Assembly: GCA_026874595.1 (NCBI GenBank)
Contig: CM049307.1
Span: forward strand, 40,618,362-40,682,361
Source of the DNA: Sipunculus nudus
Taxonomy: Eukaryota > Annelida > Sipuncula > Golfingiida > Sipunculidae
Reading direction: 5' to 3'
DNA length: 64,000 bases
The notes beneath the pieces are model-generated. The model worked only from the letters and a program-made list of their open reading frames with translations. It had not been told where the DNA came from and made no database searches. Shown piece after piece: positions 10,691 through 23,990 of the stretch (its first letter is position 1; each line of letters begins with the position of its first letter). The position numbers and the translations under genes were made by a program.

Positions 10691-12656
10691 ATCTATACTA
10701 TCGGAAATGAAAAGGGATTCGTTCAGGTCCTTACCCCGTATGGAACACGGTGATTGATAAAAGACTTTTGGGGAAAAGAGGAAGGATTTGGCATATTTTC
10801 TGCATGTACCGAAGCTATACATAGGAAGACAAATGGGCAGGGTCAGGAGTGTTACCCTTGAATGGGGCTGTACATACTCCCGTGACAAACATAAAGTCAG
10901 AGTCAACCAGTCACTCTTTTAAATCATTTATATAGTTTGACTTTATGGGCTTCCCATGGGGCTTGAAAACCATGTTCTCGGCCCTGATAAAAGGCAGATT
11001 TGTGTTTCTGTCAATGAGTGGCCTTTGGATTTGAAGGATGAACAAAAAGCTGACATGTGAATATATACATCATTCCATAAGCATTAATTTCTTTATTACA
11101 CTCAGTCAAATTTGATCCCATCTTACTCAAATTAACCAAACCTTGGCCAAGGTAATGAATTGCCATCCGTATTCTTGTTAAACCTTAAAGAATGGTGGCC
11201 GGTTCAGGCGTTCTTGCGATGAAACAGTTAATAAATTTGGAACAAAACAGTGCACATATTAGTGTATAAAGGCCAAGGATAAGCCTTGTATTTCCAGAAT
11301 CTGTGTTTGGTAGAGAAAACAACCATGAGTTACTGGAATCATTATCCCCGGGAGGTGAGCAGCCCTGTTTTACAAAACCACTTCACCGTGCAGGTAAAAA
11401 AACATCTTGCTTAGAGATATAGGTTTAACGAATATACACTTTCACTCGGGAAGTAAGCTAAGGAATCTCTAGCTTATTGATATATATCTCACAAAGAGAT
11501 TTTACAGAAGACAATAGGGCCAGTTTTAAATAAATGTATCGTTTCCTTTGAAAAAAAAAACCTTTTGATCCACGAAAAGTTTTCCTTGAAAGCTACATAT
11601 GGAAATTATAAGCCAGTATTGCCATCAAGGATTTAAAAATATATGCCCAGTTTATGTTTAACAACTTTTTTGACACTTTCCAAAGAACTGACTCTTAGTT
11701 GTGACTCTGCATGAGTATAGCCATCTTTGTGTTAGTTGATCATGTTTTTATGGTGGTTGACATGACATCATCCAATCAGGAGTAATCAACTGAGGCTGTT
11801 TTTGCATGTTATCAATACACTTAACTGCCATAAGTGGGGATGTTGTAAAATGTAGACTGTCTTACCTTACTTTTGAATAATTCTGTTTCATAACAATGTG
11901 TTTTATAGTAGCGGTTTCCTTCCTTTGGTAAAATTTAGGCCTATTATCTCCTACCATTTATTACATTTTTCTTCATACAAATGTTACTAATATATAAATT
12001 TTCATAGCAAAAACCGGGTGATGAAACGGGCTATATAGACTTAATATTGCAATATTTATATAAATTTAATAGGCGCATGGATCCTTATTTGGATGGATAT
12101 TAGCTTAAATAATGTTCAATTTACTTTATGAACGATCCCCTACCCTTTAACATGCGTTAAACCAATAAATAATGCTTATAGTGAACCTGTTTATATGTAT
12201 AAGAGTCCACAAGGCCGGATAGCTCTTTTTAAGCGCCGAACAGGCAGAATTTTTCCCAGATTAATATTTCAATCATTATCTAATTGTCAAAATAACCGAA
12301 GCAGTCTAAGCCAATGACCATTGCAGGTGTCAAGCTGGCCCGATTATATCGGACTTAATATATATATACTTATGACCTCATGAGCCCCCCTGGCGCGAAG
12401 AGGAAAGGTGGGTAGGTAACACATGTATAATACTTAATATCCCGTGTCAGAACGTTAATTCTTACAGCGCCCTTGAAAACCTTGTTTACATTTATATAAT
12501 GATTCAGGACATAACCAACTTACGATTCTCCATGTGAGGAAGGATGCTTGTGACGGGATGTCTAGTAATTGTTGCTCAGGAGTCTGCGGAGGTGCCGAAG
12601 ATCAGACTGAGGATTTGAAAAGTTCGTGTCTGAACCGTATGTGAATCACTTTGAAT
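10691..12656. other. No gene seen
   Basis: AT-rich sequence without credible exons. A short GC-richer patch lies near 12390-12420. Confidence 0.45.
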
Positions 12657-13598
12657 ATCCTTGAGCGTCTATCACTGTTATTTACATGGGCTTTGTTATC
12701 CTTGAGCGTCTATCACTGTTATTTACATGGGCTTTGTTATCCTTGAGCGTCTATCACTGTTATTTACATGGGCTTTGTTATCCTTGAGCGTGTATCACTG
12801 TTATTTACATGGGCTTTGTTATCCTTGAGCGTCTATCACTGTTATTTACATGGGCTTTGTTATCCTTGAGCGTGTATCACTGTTATTTACATGGGCTTTG
12901 TTATCCTTGAGCGTCTATCACTGTTATTTACATGGGCTTTGTTATCCTTGAGCGTGTATCACTGTTATTTACATGGGCTTTGTTATCCTTCAGCGTGTAT
13001 CACTGTTATTTACATGGGCTTTGTTATCCTTGAGCGTCTATCACTGTTATTTACATGGGCTTTGTTATCCTTGAGCGTGTATCACTGTTATTTACATGGG
13101 CTTTGTTATCCTTGAGCGTCTATCACTGTTATTTACATGGGCTTTGTTATCCTTGAGCGTGTATCACTGTTATTTACATGGGCTTTGTTATCCTTGAGCG
13201 TCTATCGCTGTTATTTACATGGGCTTTGTTATCCTTGAGCGTGTATCACTGTTATTTACATGGGCTTTGTTATCCTTGAGCGTCTATCACTGTTATTTAC
13301 ATGGGCTTTGTTATCCTTGAGCGTGTATCACTGTTATTTACATGGGCTTTGTTATCCTTGAGCGTCTATCACTGTTATTTACATGGGCTTTGTTATCCTT
13401 GAGCGTGTATCACTGTTATTTACATGGGCTTTGTTATCCTTGAGCGTGTATCACTGTTATTTACATGGGCTTTGTTATCCTTCAGCGTGTATCACTGTTA
13501 TTTACATGGGCTTTGTTATCCTTGAGCGTCTATCACTGTTATTTACATGGGCTTTGTTATCCTTGAGCGTGTATCACTGTTATTTACATGGGCTTTGT
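12657..13598 (+). repeat. 41-bp minisatellite, 23 copies
   Basis: A 41-bp unit built on ttgagcgtctatcactgtta and catgggctttgtta repeats 23 times with almost no divergence. The main variant is C or G after gagcgt. From unit 3 to unit 8 and again from 10 to 19 the two forms alternate, so the effective unit is an 82-bp dimer. A third form (ttcagcgtg) appears at units 9 and 21. Because 41 is not a multiple of 3, all frames are read in turn; the 74- to 78-residue frames inside it are artefacts. Confidence 0.97.
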
Positions 13599-16552
13599 TT
13601 GCTGAGAACATGTGAGTAGGACAGTAGTAACGACATAGGCCTCCCCCTTCTCGAAATAAGGACGCCCGCTCAGTTTCTCTTCATGACAAATCACCCGCCT
13701 TAAGACAAATAGGACAAAAACCCTCTCCCACAATATGATATAATTATCTTCCCTGTCACCACACAGAGAACACATTTTTGTTGTATGAAAATTTTGTTCA
13801 ATTTTCACTGCTATATTATTGATATTTTACTTTGGTTTAAACATTCAAAACATACTTTAGACGTAGACCTATAGTCGTGGCTCTGTAATATATAAGTCTT
13901 ATACACAGTCACACCTGGTTCTGACTATGGACGTACTTTTGTGACGATTCAGTGGGGCACATGACGCATGAGGTATCTTAAAATTCCTCAGTATGAGATG
14001 TTTAATTGAAAGATGCTTGAGGAAAAAATGCACGAACTTTGACCTGATTGATGGATGATCTCAAAATGTGAAAATCATGTGTTTTGTTCCTAAAAATGTT
14101 AGCCTTAATCCTCTGCCCACCCTCAAAAAGTGAATGGGACATGTCACCCTGAAACAAGGCCCATAGACTTTTAATATCTAACAATAATGTTCATTTCTAC
14201 AAAAATGATTAAAGTACCTGGCTGTGTCACCTGAACTGTAGCAGAATTTGTATTTTTTTTATTGTGAAATTGTAGAGAGTTGATAAGCAATAATTCTGTA
14301 AATGATCCCTTGGAGGGTCGAATGGAAGATTTGATTTTCAAAATTTTCTCCACCATGTGAGATTGCAACCTCAATGCTACACCTTCATCACCTCATCATT
14401 CGGAGCTTCCCTCTCCCTCTTCCATATAAGATCGGCAATAACAATTCAATTTTGTTTCCAACGCCTCTGAATCCAACTACTTAAAAAAATCTGAAGGCGT
14501 CTTTTTCCTTCTCATAATGGGAATGGAGTGTTACGATAACTACTTAGGAATTTCTTTATATGCGTACAAATATGATGTTTGTTGATTATAGGATTTTTAT
14601 AAAGATGATCTTAAAATAAGTGGATTTGGTTTATAATTTTATTGATAATATTTCATATAATATCAAAAAGAACTACATAACATGGATATGTGAATAGTTA
14701 TATATATACAAGGATATTTCTTTAGGCTAATTTTGGGGAAGAAAACCTGCCAGTGTTCGGATTATATCATTAGTGCAAATTATTCATATTCATTTAGTTA
14801 TATTTTTCTCCAAGCCTGGAATCATTTATTGTTTTATAAAGGTGCCCCCCCCCCCACCCCTTTTTTCACTCGTAGGCCTTAGAAGAGGCCTTCCTTTTGG
14901 CTTCGGAGATTGAAATGACTTTGAATTATAATTTTTTAAACCCATAATACGATCGGGCTACATCTTAGGGAAATACAGTGCTCTTCTGACGGATTAATAT
15001 TAGTTATTTCATCAGTTTCCTCAAGATGCTCTCGGCAGCAACAATTCATGGCGTGTAATCTCTTCAGCGGGCAATGATGATTTCTCGGGGACCAAGCAAT
15101 AGGGATTAGAACTGACTTGGGGGCTGTTTAAGAGTCTGGTTTTTACAGGAATAAGAGGCTTAGCTGTTTCTAAATTCGCCAAAAAGGACAGCTTACTTCT
15201 CTGGTAGAAGAGACTGACCCCGCGACTCCCTAACCATTACCCTCGGGCATCCATTAATGCGCGAGGATCCCAAATTGATCAAATGTTCGGTGCAAAAGGA
15301 GCGGTGTTCTTCGATCGGAGATACGAAATTAAATCTTAGCCGCTTTATGTGTTTCATCAACCGGCCTTTTCATGTAAGGGATATGACTTGAATTCGCTGG
15401 AAAAAATTTCCTGTATTATTTCCTACTTGTAAATTTGTATCACATTTGCATGCTAAGTTCTGGGCAATGGCGTGAATTTATCTTTAAGCGTGTGTGTGTG
15501 TGTGGGGGGGGGGGGGTGACTCGCAGGCGAGGGATGGACACCCTTAAATACAATATAGTAATATAAAGATATCACATCTTTTCATATATATATATATATA
15601 TATATATAAATATATATATATATATTTATACATATATTTAAGTGCCTGTGTGACCCATTTCAAAGTATAAGTTTTTTTTATTAATTTTAAACTAGGTTTT
15701 GATTTAAATATTTTATATTGAATTCACAAATGTAGTAGTCGAACCAAGGTCTACCATTTTATCTACTTTTATAGTTTATGTATATCTTATTTTCTGAATA
15801 GCAGGGAGATAGATCATCCCCTGTTGCTACCCCGTGTTTTGCCGCCCCTGGTTCAGGTAATCTTCGACGCGGTTTAAATGTTTGAGTCTGAGGGTTAGAA
15901 CAATATGTAGGAGAGCTGAATGAAAACGTTTAGGGATTTAGATGACAAACGACACCTGGTTCATGAGTTTGTGGAAAGATCGTTTTATTGCAGATACATT
16001 CTGACCCAGAAACCTTTTCTGTATCCACATAAAATACACATTTAACAAATCAAATACTTTACATGTATTATTAAATTCAGAAGTACATACATATGACTGT
16101 AATTAATATAATAAATGCTTTGCATCTTTTGTTGTACAAATATATATAGTACTGAAAATGAAATAAAGTTATCCTGTATACATCATCATCTATATATAGA
16201 GTTTAACTTATCAAAGTCCTTTACTTATTCATATGAAGTTCCAATTCTATTTCTGTTTGGATAATATTCTGTAAATTAAATCTCAATAAATTTGTTTTTT
16301 TGTTTTGGTTTTTTGTTTTGGTTTTTTTTTTACTTCGACATGGATTTTTTTTTTTTTGTCATTAAACTATTTCAAAAGGTTCATCCCATTGAGCAGATTC
16401 ATAGATTATCTCAAAGAGGTGTAATTATAAATTTATTGGTTTAAATATTCGCCACCCTTTCACCCCCTTCAATATAATTTGTTCTCTTTACATGGCAGAA
16501 TAAATCGTTATTTTTTGTCTCATATACAAAATGTACAGTCTCATGAACCAAT
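13599..16552. other. No gene; several simple repeats
   Basis: No supported exon. It holds a poly-C run near 14842-14855, a (gt)n to poly-G tract at 15489-15518, an interrupted (TA)n tract at about 15583-15630, and T-rich low complexity at 16290-16360. Short frames on the minus strand near 13584-14374 have no recognisable features. Confidence 0.5.
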
Positions 16553-17325
16553 TTAAAGGATCCTATTCTGATATCTTAAGTCCGTAAACTATAACAACAA
16601 TACCTTTAGCCTTCTTGAAAACACATCAGAAAACGCCGATTTCACGCTACACAAGCTGTTTATTTTGTTTAAATATACTTTTTATATCATCTGGTGGCCC
16701 ACAAAAATAATCCAAACACATTCAACAAAAACATCCGGCGGCAAGCCAGACGAACCAGAGATCTGCAAATGGCGTTTTGCAACTAATGACCTTTCAGCTT
16801 CTGTGTTTGTCGACTTGGGAGAACGTGCATTGTTTACTTAATTAGGCCAAAAAGTAAGGTTTGGTTCTCAGGCACATTATTGCAGAAATCAATGCAGGCG
16901 GGCGGTTGTTTTCACTTTTAATGTATTTGTATGTTTCGATAAAAATGTCAAATGATCAGGGAAAAGCATGATGATAACAGATTTATTTTGCTAAACAAAT
17001 TAAAAGCAATACATAACAAAGGAAATCTTTATATATATGTATATGATTTTATATTCTTGAAAGGAACGTCAGAGTGGCTGGAGCTCAAAATTTGTAAGTT
17101 TCTATTGAAAATCAAAATAAAAATTGTTAATGCTAGGGTTTAAAATTGACTCGGGCAGTGCCTGAGAACCATACCTTTTATTATTTTTTTTTTGCCTTAC
17201 AGTTTGTAGATAAAAAAGCATATATCCGTCACTGAAGCACCATCAGAACCTTTCTTAGCAGTAATTACCTAAATTTAATTTATATGTATGCAGACTAAGT
17301 CAGAAATCACATAAATTCTACAGAT
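16553..17325 (+). repeat. Dispersed repeat, copy B, with nested MITE
   Basis: Matches 7190-7640 in the same orientation: aaatggcgttttgcaac near 16767, tgtttac near 16831, gtaattacc near 17262 and agaaatcacataaattct near 17304. The match breaks at 16844 and resumes at about 17200; the intervening block is the inverted-repeat element described separately. The sequence itself seems non-coding. Confidence 0.7.
16845..17196 (-). mobile_element. MITE with TTA target duplication, PIF/Harbinger-like
   Basis: The ends are terminal inverted repeats: ggccaaaaagtaaggtttgg plus ttctcagg on the left, and cctgagaaccatacctttta running to ttttgcc on the right. TTA lies directly outside both ends (16842-16844, 17197-17199). 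The interior is the reverse complement of the copies at 35957 and 63414. It interrupts a dispersed repeat whose unoccupied form is at 7.2-7.6 kb. TWA duplications with G-starting ends are typical of PIF/Harbinger elements; the superfamily is inferred. No transposase is present. Confidence 0.85.
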
Positions 17326-19979
17326 AAGGCAGTTATATAACTGGCTTTAAGATTCAATGCATCACACATGCCTTCCAGAGTCGTTTAGAAGGCAGAACTA
17401 TAACATTGTCTGCCGAGGCCCGGCCTGTTGTGGCCAGATAGCCGTCAAACAAATCCGTCAAAGTTTAAAGCCGCAAGAATGTGTGGATAAAAACTTTGAC
17501 TGATTAAGATGTTTAGAAATGTTTTATTCCACAGAGAGAACGCATCCTAATTAAACGCCCTTGGGGACCAACATTTCTTTTTCGGTGGTTGGCAGCCTAC
17601 CACCAGGGATATTTCCTTCCTCCAGATAGTGAAGATTTCGATGGACATATTTACTCTTGTCAAGGTCTGTGATTTAGTAATATGTATAGTTCGTTCAGGC
17701 ACAGATATTACAAACTCGCGAAAATGGTACCTCAAGCGAATGACGGATAAATGAACTTTGATATTTTCAGATATTTTATATTTTTTTCAGATTTCATTTA
17801 AATGACTTCCGTTTTGCAATAATTACTTTCCTTTTCCTAAGCGGAGAGAGGATACAGGGATTCGTCCCGTTCATATGCCTGACAATCCGTCCGTCCGAAA
17901 ATAATCGAGCAACGAGATATCTCAAATATTTTTTTACTTGTGTTCACTCCTAAAAAATATCAAATGTATCTGATGAGTCTCTTCATTTGACTACGTCTAG
18001 GTGCACTTGAATGCTTTTTGGAATTTTCATTTTTCTTTTTTAAATTATTAGTTAAACATTTCATACGTGATATGAAATCTTATTAACTATGGCCCGCATC
18101 CAGTTCTTCTTAACATGGCATGTGTATCTTATGTGTCTCCTACAACATGGTTGGGTTTAGGTCATATGTGTTTGAATTTTTGTTTATAATGTATTTTTTT
18201 TTTAAATTTTAATTGCAAAAGAAATTATTCGCGAAGGTATATCTCAAACATTATAAAGTTATCACTTCTTGTGAACATGAATCCCGTAAATTACGGTTTA
18301 TATAGTTGATTTTATTTTGCCGATAATAGGTTACTATCTGTTGTCCTAAACATATAGTCGTCAACAGATGTTAAAATGTTTCATTATCGAAGTTTAAAAA
18401 AGGGTTGGAGTAAAGTTAAGTGTTAAATGTGTCAGCTTTGTTCAGAATTTGTTGGGGAAAAAATGAACCATTTCCAATTAATTAAAACGATTATTTTCCT
18501 TTTTATTCACAAGAGGGCAGCAGGTGCGGAGGCTTTTCCTGAATAGATATATAGATGGTGTGCTTCAGTCTGTTTCTTCATCTCATATTTCTGTTCATTA
18601 TATCGCCACCAGGAATGTATTATGTTTTCCCTTGGTTCGTTGGTTGGGTTGTTTGATAACTTACGCATAAAGTAAGTAATGGTTATGGAATAAATTTGTT
18701 CAGGTTGTCTGTTCACCATAACCCATTTAATGCAAAGGGTTATATCCATTATGGTAAAATCCATTGTGGATTCATTCGTCCCTGGGTAGAAGCCGTCCCA
18801 ATCATAGATATCAGTGACAGCATTTGTTCAGCGACTGACAAGGTGAACACGCGTGTTATACTGAGTGTCAATAAGTACAACACATTGATTAGGGGATCAT
18901 GACTGGAGTAGCCAGGTAGTCGTCCGACTAATAAACATGTTTAATGAAATGTTGGAAGGCATGACCAACTAGATGGTTGTCGTGGCCGAGCGATCCCTGG
19001 AAGCCTCCCCCGAAGCCCGCAACTGAGTGATAATAGGTAATCGAGTAAAGAATTTACAACCTCGGAAATTAGGTCAAGGTCAAGAATATAAATACCAGGT
19101 GCAAATTTGTCATCTATGACTATAATATTGTGCGCAAAGGTCAGTTTTTGAAATGACCCATATTTGTGAGCTTGCACAAACAAGGACAGAAGGAAGAAGA
19201 AAGCATTTCTTAATTGATGCTTTAATCTCTGGGGGACCTAAGAAGACCTACCCACAAAAAAAACTTTGATCTAAATAATGATAGAGAAATAAACTCATCA
19301 ACTTCTATATAAGCCTCCCATTCCTACTAGGAAAAGTATATAAATACCGTTTTCATTATGATTATTTAATTAGGTTGGTTGTTCTTCCAACTTATGATAA
19401 TGTCGCTGGTGTAAAGAGCATAAGTGGACATTACACGCCTCGTAATTAGCAGTTCTTCCTTAAGTTTTACAAGGTACATTCTTTATCATATTCTTTTTCA
19501 TTGTAAAAAACTGTTCACGATTATGAATAAAGAAAACTACTTCTAATCAAAATGACGCTAGTTCACTGCGGTCGCTGCACTTAAAACCACAATATATCCA
19601 CTCCATTATGCAAATACAAGTTCTAAATCCAATAAACCTAAGAACTTGACCTCTTACGGCAGTGCTTAATTAGATCTCCGTATGGATAATTACGAAGATG
19701 TTCCGTAATAATAATATTACCTTGAAGGGGGCGCTGATTGTATTAGAGCATTAACGATTTTGCGCCAAAACTCTCCGGGTGCAGCACTAACATTTCAAGA
19801 CTTGGTTTGGCGGCAAGAACTTTACTGCGTTGTAGCAATATGTTAATGGAAAATACTAGCGGTTATGAGCGCCTGCAGATGCGCTCTGGGCAGAGGGTGT
19901 CAGTTTTGTTTCACAAAATGCAGCTGGACGTGACATGATCTCCAGTAAATGATCAAGTCACCTGACAGAAACGTGGAAA
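17326..19979. other. No gene seen
   Basis: AT-rich sequence without credible exons. Short minus-strand frames near 17547-17735, 18507-18764 and 18941-19183 lack any family resemblance. G+C rises from about 19720 towards the candidate first exon at 20222. Confidence 0.45.
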
Positions 19980-20221
19980 AATCCGGGAGGGGCCTCAGAC
20001 GGTAACGCAGTGCAGAACCGTCCCGCTACTAGTAGACATTGTAGTCGCTCCGGTCATATGTCGTCATCGATTACCCAGAACCTTCACTCCGCACCAATTT
20101 GTGTGAGGGCACCCCCGGCGATTAGCGAGTGGTCACCGGGAACACAGGCTGGTCAGCTTTACCCAGGCCGCTGTGGTACATGCGGGATGCTGTACTAGTT
20201 ATGTGAGATAGGGACGTACAA

Positions 20222-20282
20222 ATGGAGCGCTGGTTCAAATGGTGCCTTCGTGGACTTATACCAATGGCTGTGCTGACTGTAG
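20222..20282 (+). CDS. Candidate signal-peptide first exon
   Basis: An ATG at 20222 opens 20 codons reading MERWFKWCLRGLIPMAVLTV, then one extra base before a strong donor (gtag|gtgagg at 20283). A basic start followed by a hydrophobic core is signal-peptide-like, though the core is short. The exon would end in phase 1, the usual phase for signal-peptide exons and the entry phase of the lectin-like exon at 48819. The 240 bases upstream are GC-richer than their surroundings, as expected of a promoter and 5' UTR. Several ATGs precede it, however, and no downstream exon is proven. Chance cannot be excluded. Confidence 0.3.
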
Positions 20283-20283
20283 G

Positions 20284-23139
20284 TGAGGTGGACACTTATT
20301 TTGTTTAACTTTTAAGTAAACTGACATGTTTTGTATGTCACTGCTGGTAATTATCCTTGACAAGCATTGTACATTTATTCAGAGAAATATGTTCGAGAAC
20401 CCATGATAACTCCTTCGCATTCATGTTTTAAAGAGACATAGAATTTTAAGTTTTGCAACCTTTACGCTTTTGGGCATATGAAATTCACTGTGCTAAACAT
20501 CTGTTGGCAGATTTTTTTTTATAATAACCCTTCTTCAATGCGATTCTTTTTGAGTGTAAGTAAAGCTAATCAGAATACTTGTGCCATTTTAAATCATGTT
20601 GCTCCTTCGTGTGCTAATAACATGTTGCATTGGTCTTAGACAATACTTGTTGAAACTTCTCTCGTGCTCCTCAAGAAAAATCACCCTGCCCCACCGGGAA
20701 GCCTTCATCAGTCAATGTTACTCAATGACTGGCCTGACTAGATCCTGCCCTCTGTTTTCCCAAATAGACTATTTTTATTTTACTTTTTATGATTACATAT
20801 GAAGCTTTTAACCCTTGATCTTAGATCTTTTTCTGAGATCTCCTTGTAACAATTGCAAACAAAGATGGATACTGGTGATCATGTTTTGTTTCCTATACTG
20901 ATAAAAATGAGAAAAAGAAGTGCAAACAGACGGTGGAAGACCATCAGGCAGTGGCACAATTAAATAAAGGACGCGAGGTGTATTTTGATGCATATTAAGT
21001 TACAGGACCGTACTGAATATAAATACTAATCAATATAACAGCCCATACTGAGAGCGAGTGCATGGTACACAATATCTGAAAGGCATAATCACTTTATCCT
21101 GTTGACAACACTCTTGGCCCTGTCATTGATTTGCCTGTTGACCTCAGGGCGATAGGAAAAATCTGATTAAAGAGAAATATCTACTTGTTGTCAAAAAAGG
21201 ATCTCTTCTTTTGATGAAAAATGGCTGCTTGATCAAAACATAAACACATATGCTTAAAAACGCCAAGTCATCAAAGAAAGAAAACTTCTGTTTTAATAAA
21301 GGTGAAACCTGTATACTTAATGACTATAAAGAAATCATCCCATATCAAAGTAACAGTAGATGACTCCATTGAATGTATAATCGTTAGGGCACAGAAGGTT
21401 GCCCAGTCTTTGATAAGTTTGTAAAAGGTCAGTTTTTGACAGTTTGCAGAATGACAATTTTACGTCCTTCGCAGAAGAATCTTCTTTTAGCTTACCGATA
21501 CTTGGAGAGTAAACCAGTCCTTTTTTCTTAACAAGATTATTCTGTGAATAATTAATAACAAAAGTGACCTTTGAATATCAAGAAAGTTATTTATTCATGA
21601 ATTGTTCTTAATCAGAACACTCCACTCTTTTGTCAGTCGGAGTACCTTTAATAGAATGGCCTCAGAATATTTTTCTTTGCGACTCATGCACGGAAGGTTA
21701 CAGATAAAAAAGCAGGGAGGAGGAAGAACGAAACGCTTGATCCCTGGACAAGATTATCTGAAATCTTGTGAATTCTTCCTGTTTTTCAGATTAAATACTG
21801 TGCTTTGTGAAATACATAACTATGATTAGTTTTGTATATTTTGTAATATCATGTTTTGTATATAATGTACCAACGCCAAATAAACCAAGTATATTTATGC
21901 AAGAAAAGAAATGGCATTATTGATGAATAAATAGATTTTTTTTTCAGATATTGAATAAGTAAAATTAAAACAAATTGTAAGATTTGATTTAGGTTATATT
22001 TTGATTGAATAAGCATATGGCTTATAATGTTTATTTCTGTTGACAATGTACCGTGAATTAATAAAAAAAAAAATTTCAGTTTGCATCCGTTGTGGAAAAT
22101 GACAACAGGTGAAACAAATGAAGGGTGCACCAAACGACAAATACATAGAGTTATGTAATAAAATATAGATCTTTTAAAATATGATCTTTTATTTTCGCTG
22201 TGGTATGGTGGCATACATCTATATGCAAAGTAAATGTGACACTCTGAAACTGTGAGGCAATTTTTAAAGATAATTTCAAAATTCTAAAAGGTCTACTATT
22301 TCTTAATTCTCCGTAATAATGTGATTATCATCCGCATGACCTGAGAATAATATTATAAGTAAACAAATTCCCTGCTGGGTCATGTGTATTGTAAGAATTA
22401 CGGACACCGCGGAACAGCTGATCCTGGTAAATCAAGATTAACCGACTCGTTGAGACAATAAGGAGATAAATTGTGACTAATGACGAAGTCGGCAGAAAAG
22501 AGCGTTTCGCCGGATGCAATCAATGGTGATTTTGGTCTTCTGCAGCAATGTGTTGAGATATTTGGCCTCTGGGCTACAGACACGGGTAGTTCATCTTGTG
22601 GTTTATCCTGCCACTATTAGACCTGATAAGTTAGGCAAAGCCATGAAAAGAAGGTGACATGTGCATAAAGCGTTAACAGTATAGACTCCCATTCATATGG
22701 CTACTATATGTTTAGCGCTTACCTTATCTATCATCGTGAAACTGCGTAATATAAAGGAAAAAGAATAGAACTGCAGTATTACAATACTGAGTAACAATTA
22801 TAAATTAGTTGGCCCATAATAACATCAAAATAATCTTTTGTGGAACCTATGGTTTAGTAATCGCTTAAATGCATAAAACGCTTAGTTATACCACGAGGTT
22901 GCGGGTTCGTGTCCATTTTTGAGCATTATCCGTGATACAGCCTATATATTATGAACGGTATATATACGGCAAGTGTGACCCTTCTTCACGTAGAAAAGGA
23001 TGGGAACCTCCCACGGGTGAGAGGCTAAACCCATAGAAATCACTTTCAGTGACTGATTACCTGCTTCTCAAAGATCTGAAAGTAAGCTATAGAAAAAAAA
23101 ACAGGACTGAAAGGAGATAAACGTAGAGGATGCAAGTCG
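20284..23139. other. No gene seen
   Basis: AT-rich, with short unsupported frames. A segment near 22895-22915 (gcgggttcgtgtcc) faintly resembles a tRNA box B and may be an old SINE scar. Confidence 0.4.
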
Positions 23140-23990
23140 AACTAGATGTGGTCGGACAATGGTCCTAAACGGGCCCCGCATTTCCAGTTGTGGTTGACTA
23201 ATATACATATGGGTAAAAAGTTTATAGTTTCAAAATATGACAAAGTGAAACAGGTTTTTATCAATATGCATGAGGGAAAAAATGCTATTGGTTCAAATCA
23301 TATTAAAGAAGATATGTCTAAAATAATGTCTGCAATACAAAATCCCAGATTGTGGTCTGGCCACCATATTGGATTTTTAGCAGGTGTAATTTGTCAAGGA
23401 TGGAGCCCTCATAGGTACCAAGCATCCCAGGGGATTTTCGGAAAGCTAAAGTATGTTGTTGTTGAGTTATCACGCGAAAAAGAAAATCAGCAATTGGGCT
23501 AGGGTGGCCATATTGGAATTCCGACAGGTCTGTAATTCTACAGGTCTGGAGCCCTCGTGAGTACCAATCATCCCTGTGAATTTGAGAAAGCTGAATTATG
23601 TTGTTGTGGAGTTATCGTGCGCGAAGGAAATTCAGCGATTGGGCTATGGCGGCCACACTGGAATTCCGACAGGTCTGTAATTCAACAGGTCTGGAGCCCT
23701 CATAGGTACCAATCATCCCTGTGAATTTGGAAAAGCTGAATCATATTGCTGTTGAATTTTCGCGTGCGAAAGAAAATCAGGGATTGGGCGGAGGTGGCCA
23801 TATTGGAATTCTGACAGGTCTGTAATTAAATAGGTCTTGAGTCCTCTTATGTACCAATGATCCCTGTGAATTTTGAAAAGCTGAAGTATGTTGTTTTGAG
23901 TTATTACGCATGAAATAAAGTGTCACTGACGGAAGGACGGACTGACAAGGTGATCACCATAGGGCCCCGCTTGTCAAGCGGGGCCCTTAT
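23140..23990 (+). mobile_element. Tandem-core element with 3' hairpin (Helentron/pearl-like), copy 1
   Basis: It starts aactagatgtggtcgg, has a unique 5' part of about 200 bp, then four tandem units of about 135-157 bp. These are marked by ggcca(c/t) motifs at 23359, 23516, 23651 and 23796. It ends with a tail, ggaaggacggactgacaagg plus tgatcacc, and a perfect hairpin at 23961-23987 (agggccccgctt, 3-base loop, aagcggggccct). A cgggccccgc at 23170-23179 in the 5' part is complementary to the hairpin arm, as in the subterminal inverted repeats of Helentron-type elements. The 118-codon open frame at 23146-23502 lies in the 5' part and has no recognised family. The class is inferred from layout only. 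Confidence 0.7.

Noticed and set aside
12891-13619. Hydrophobic repeat frames that look like multi-pass membrane proteins
   Set aside because: They are translations of the 41-bp minisatellite, which cycles through all three frames.
17965-18000. A ctgatgag box as another hammerhead
   Set aside because: No paired stem II followed by GAAA is present downstream; the same applies to similar boxes near 3488 and 32919.
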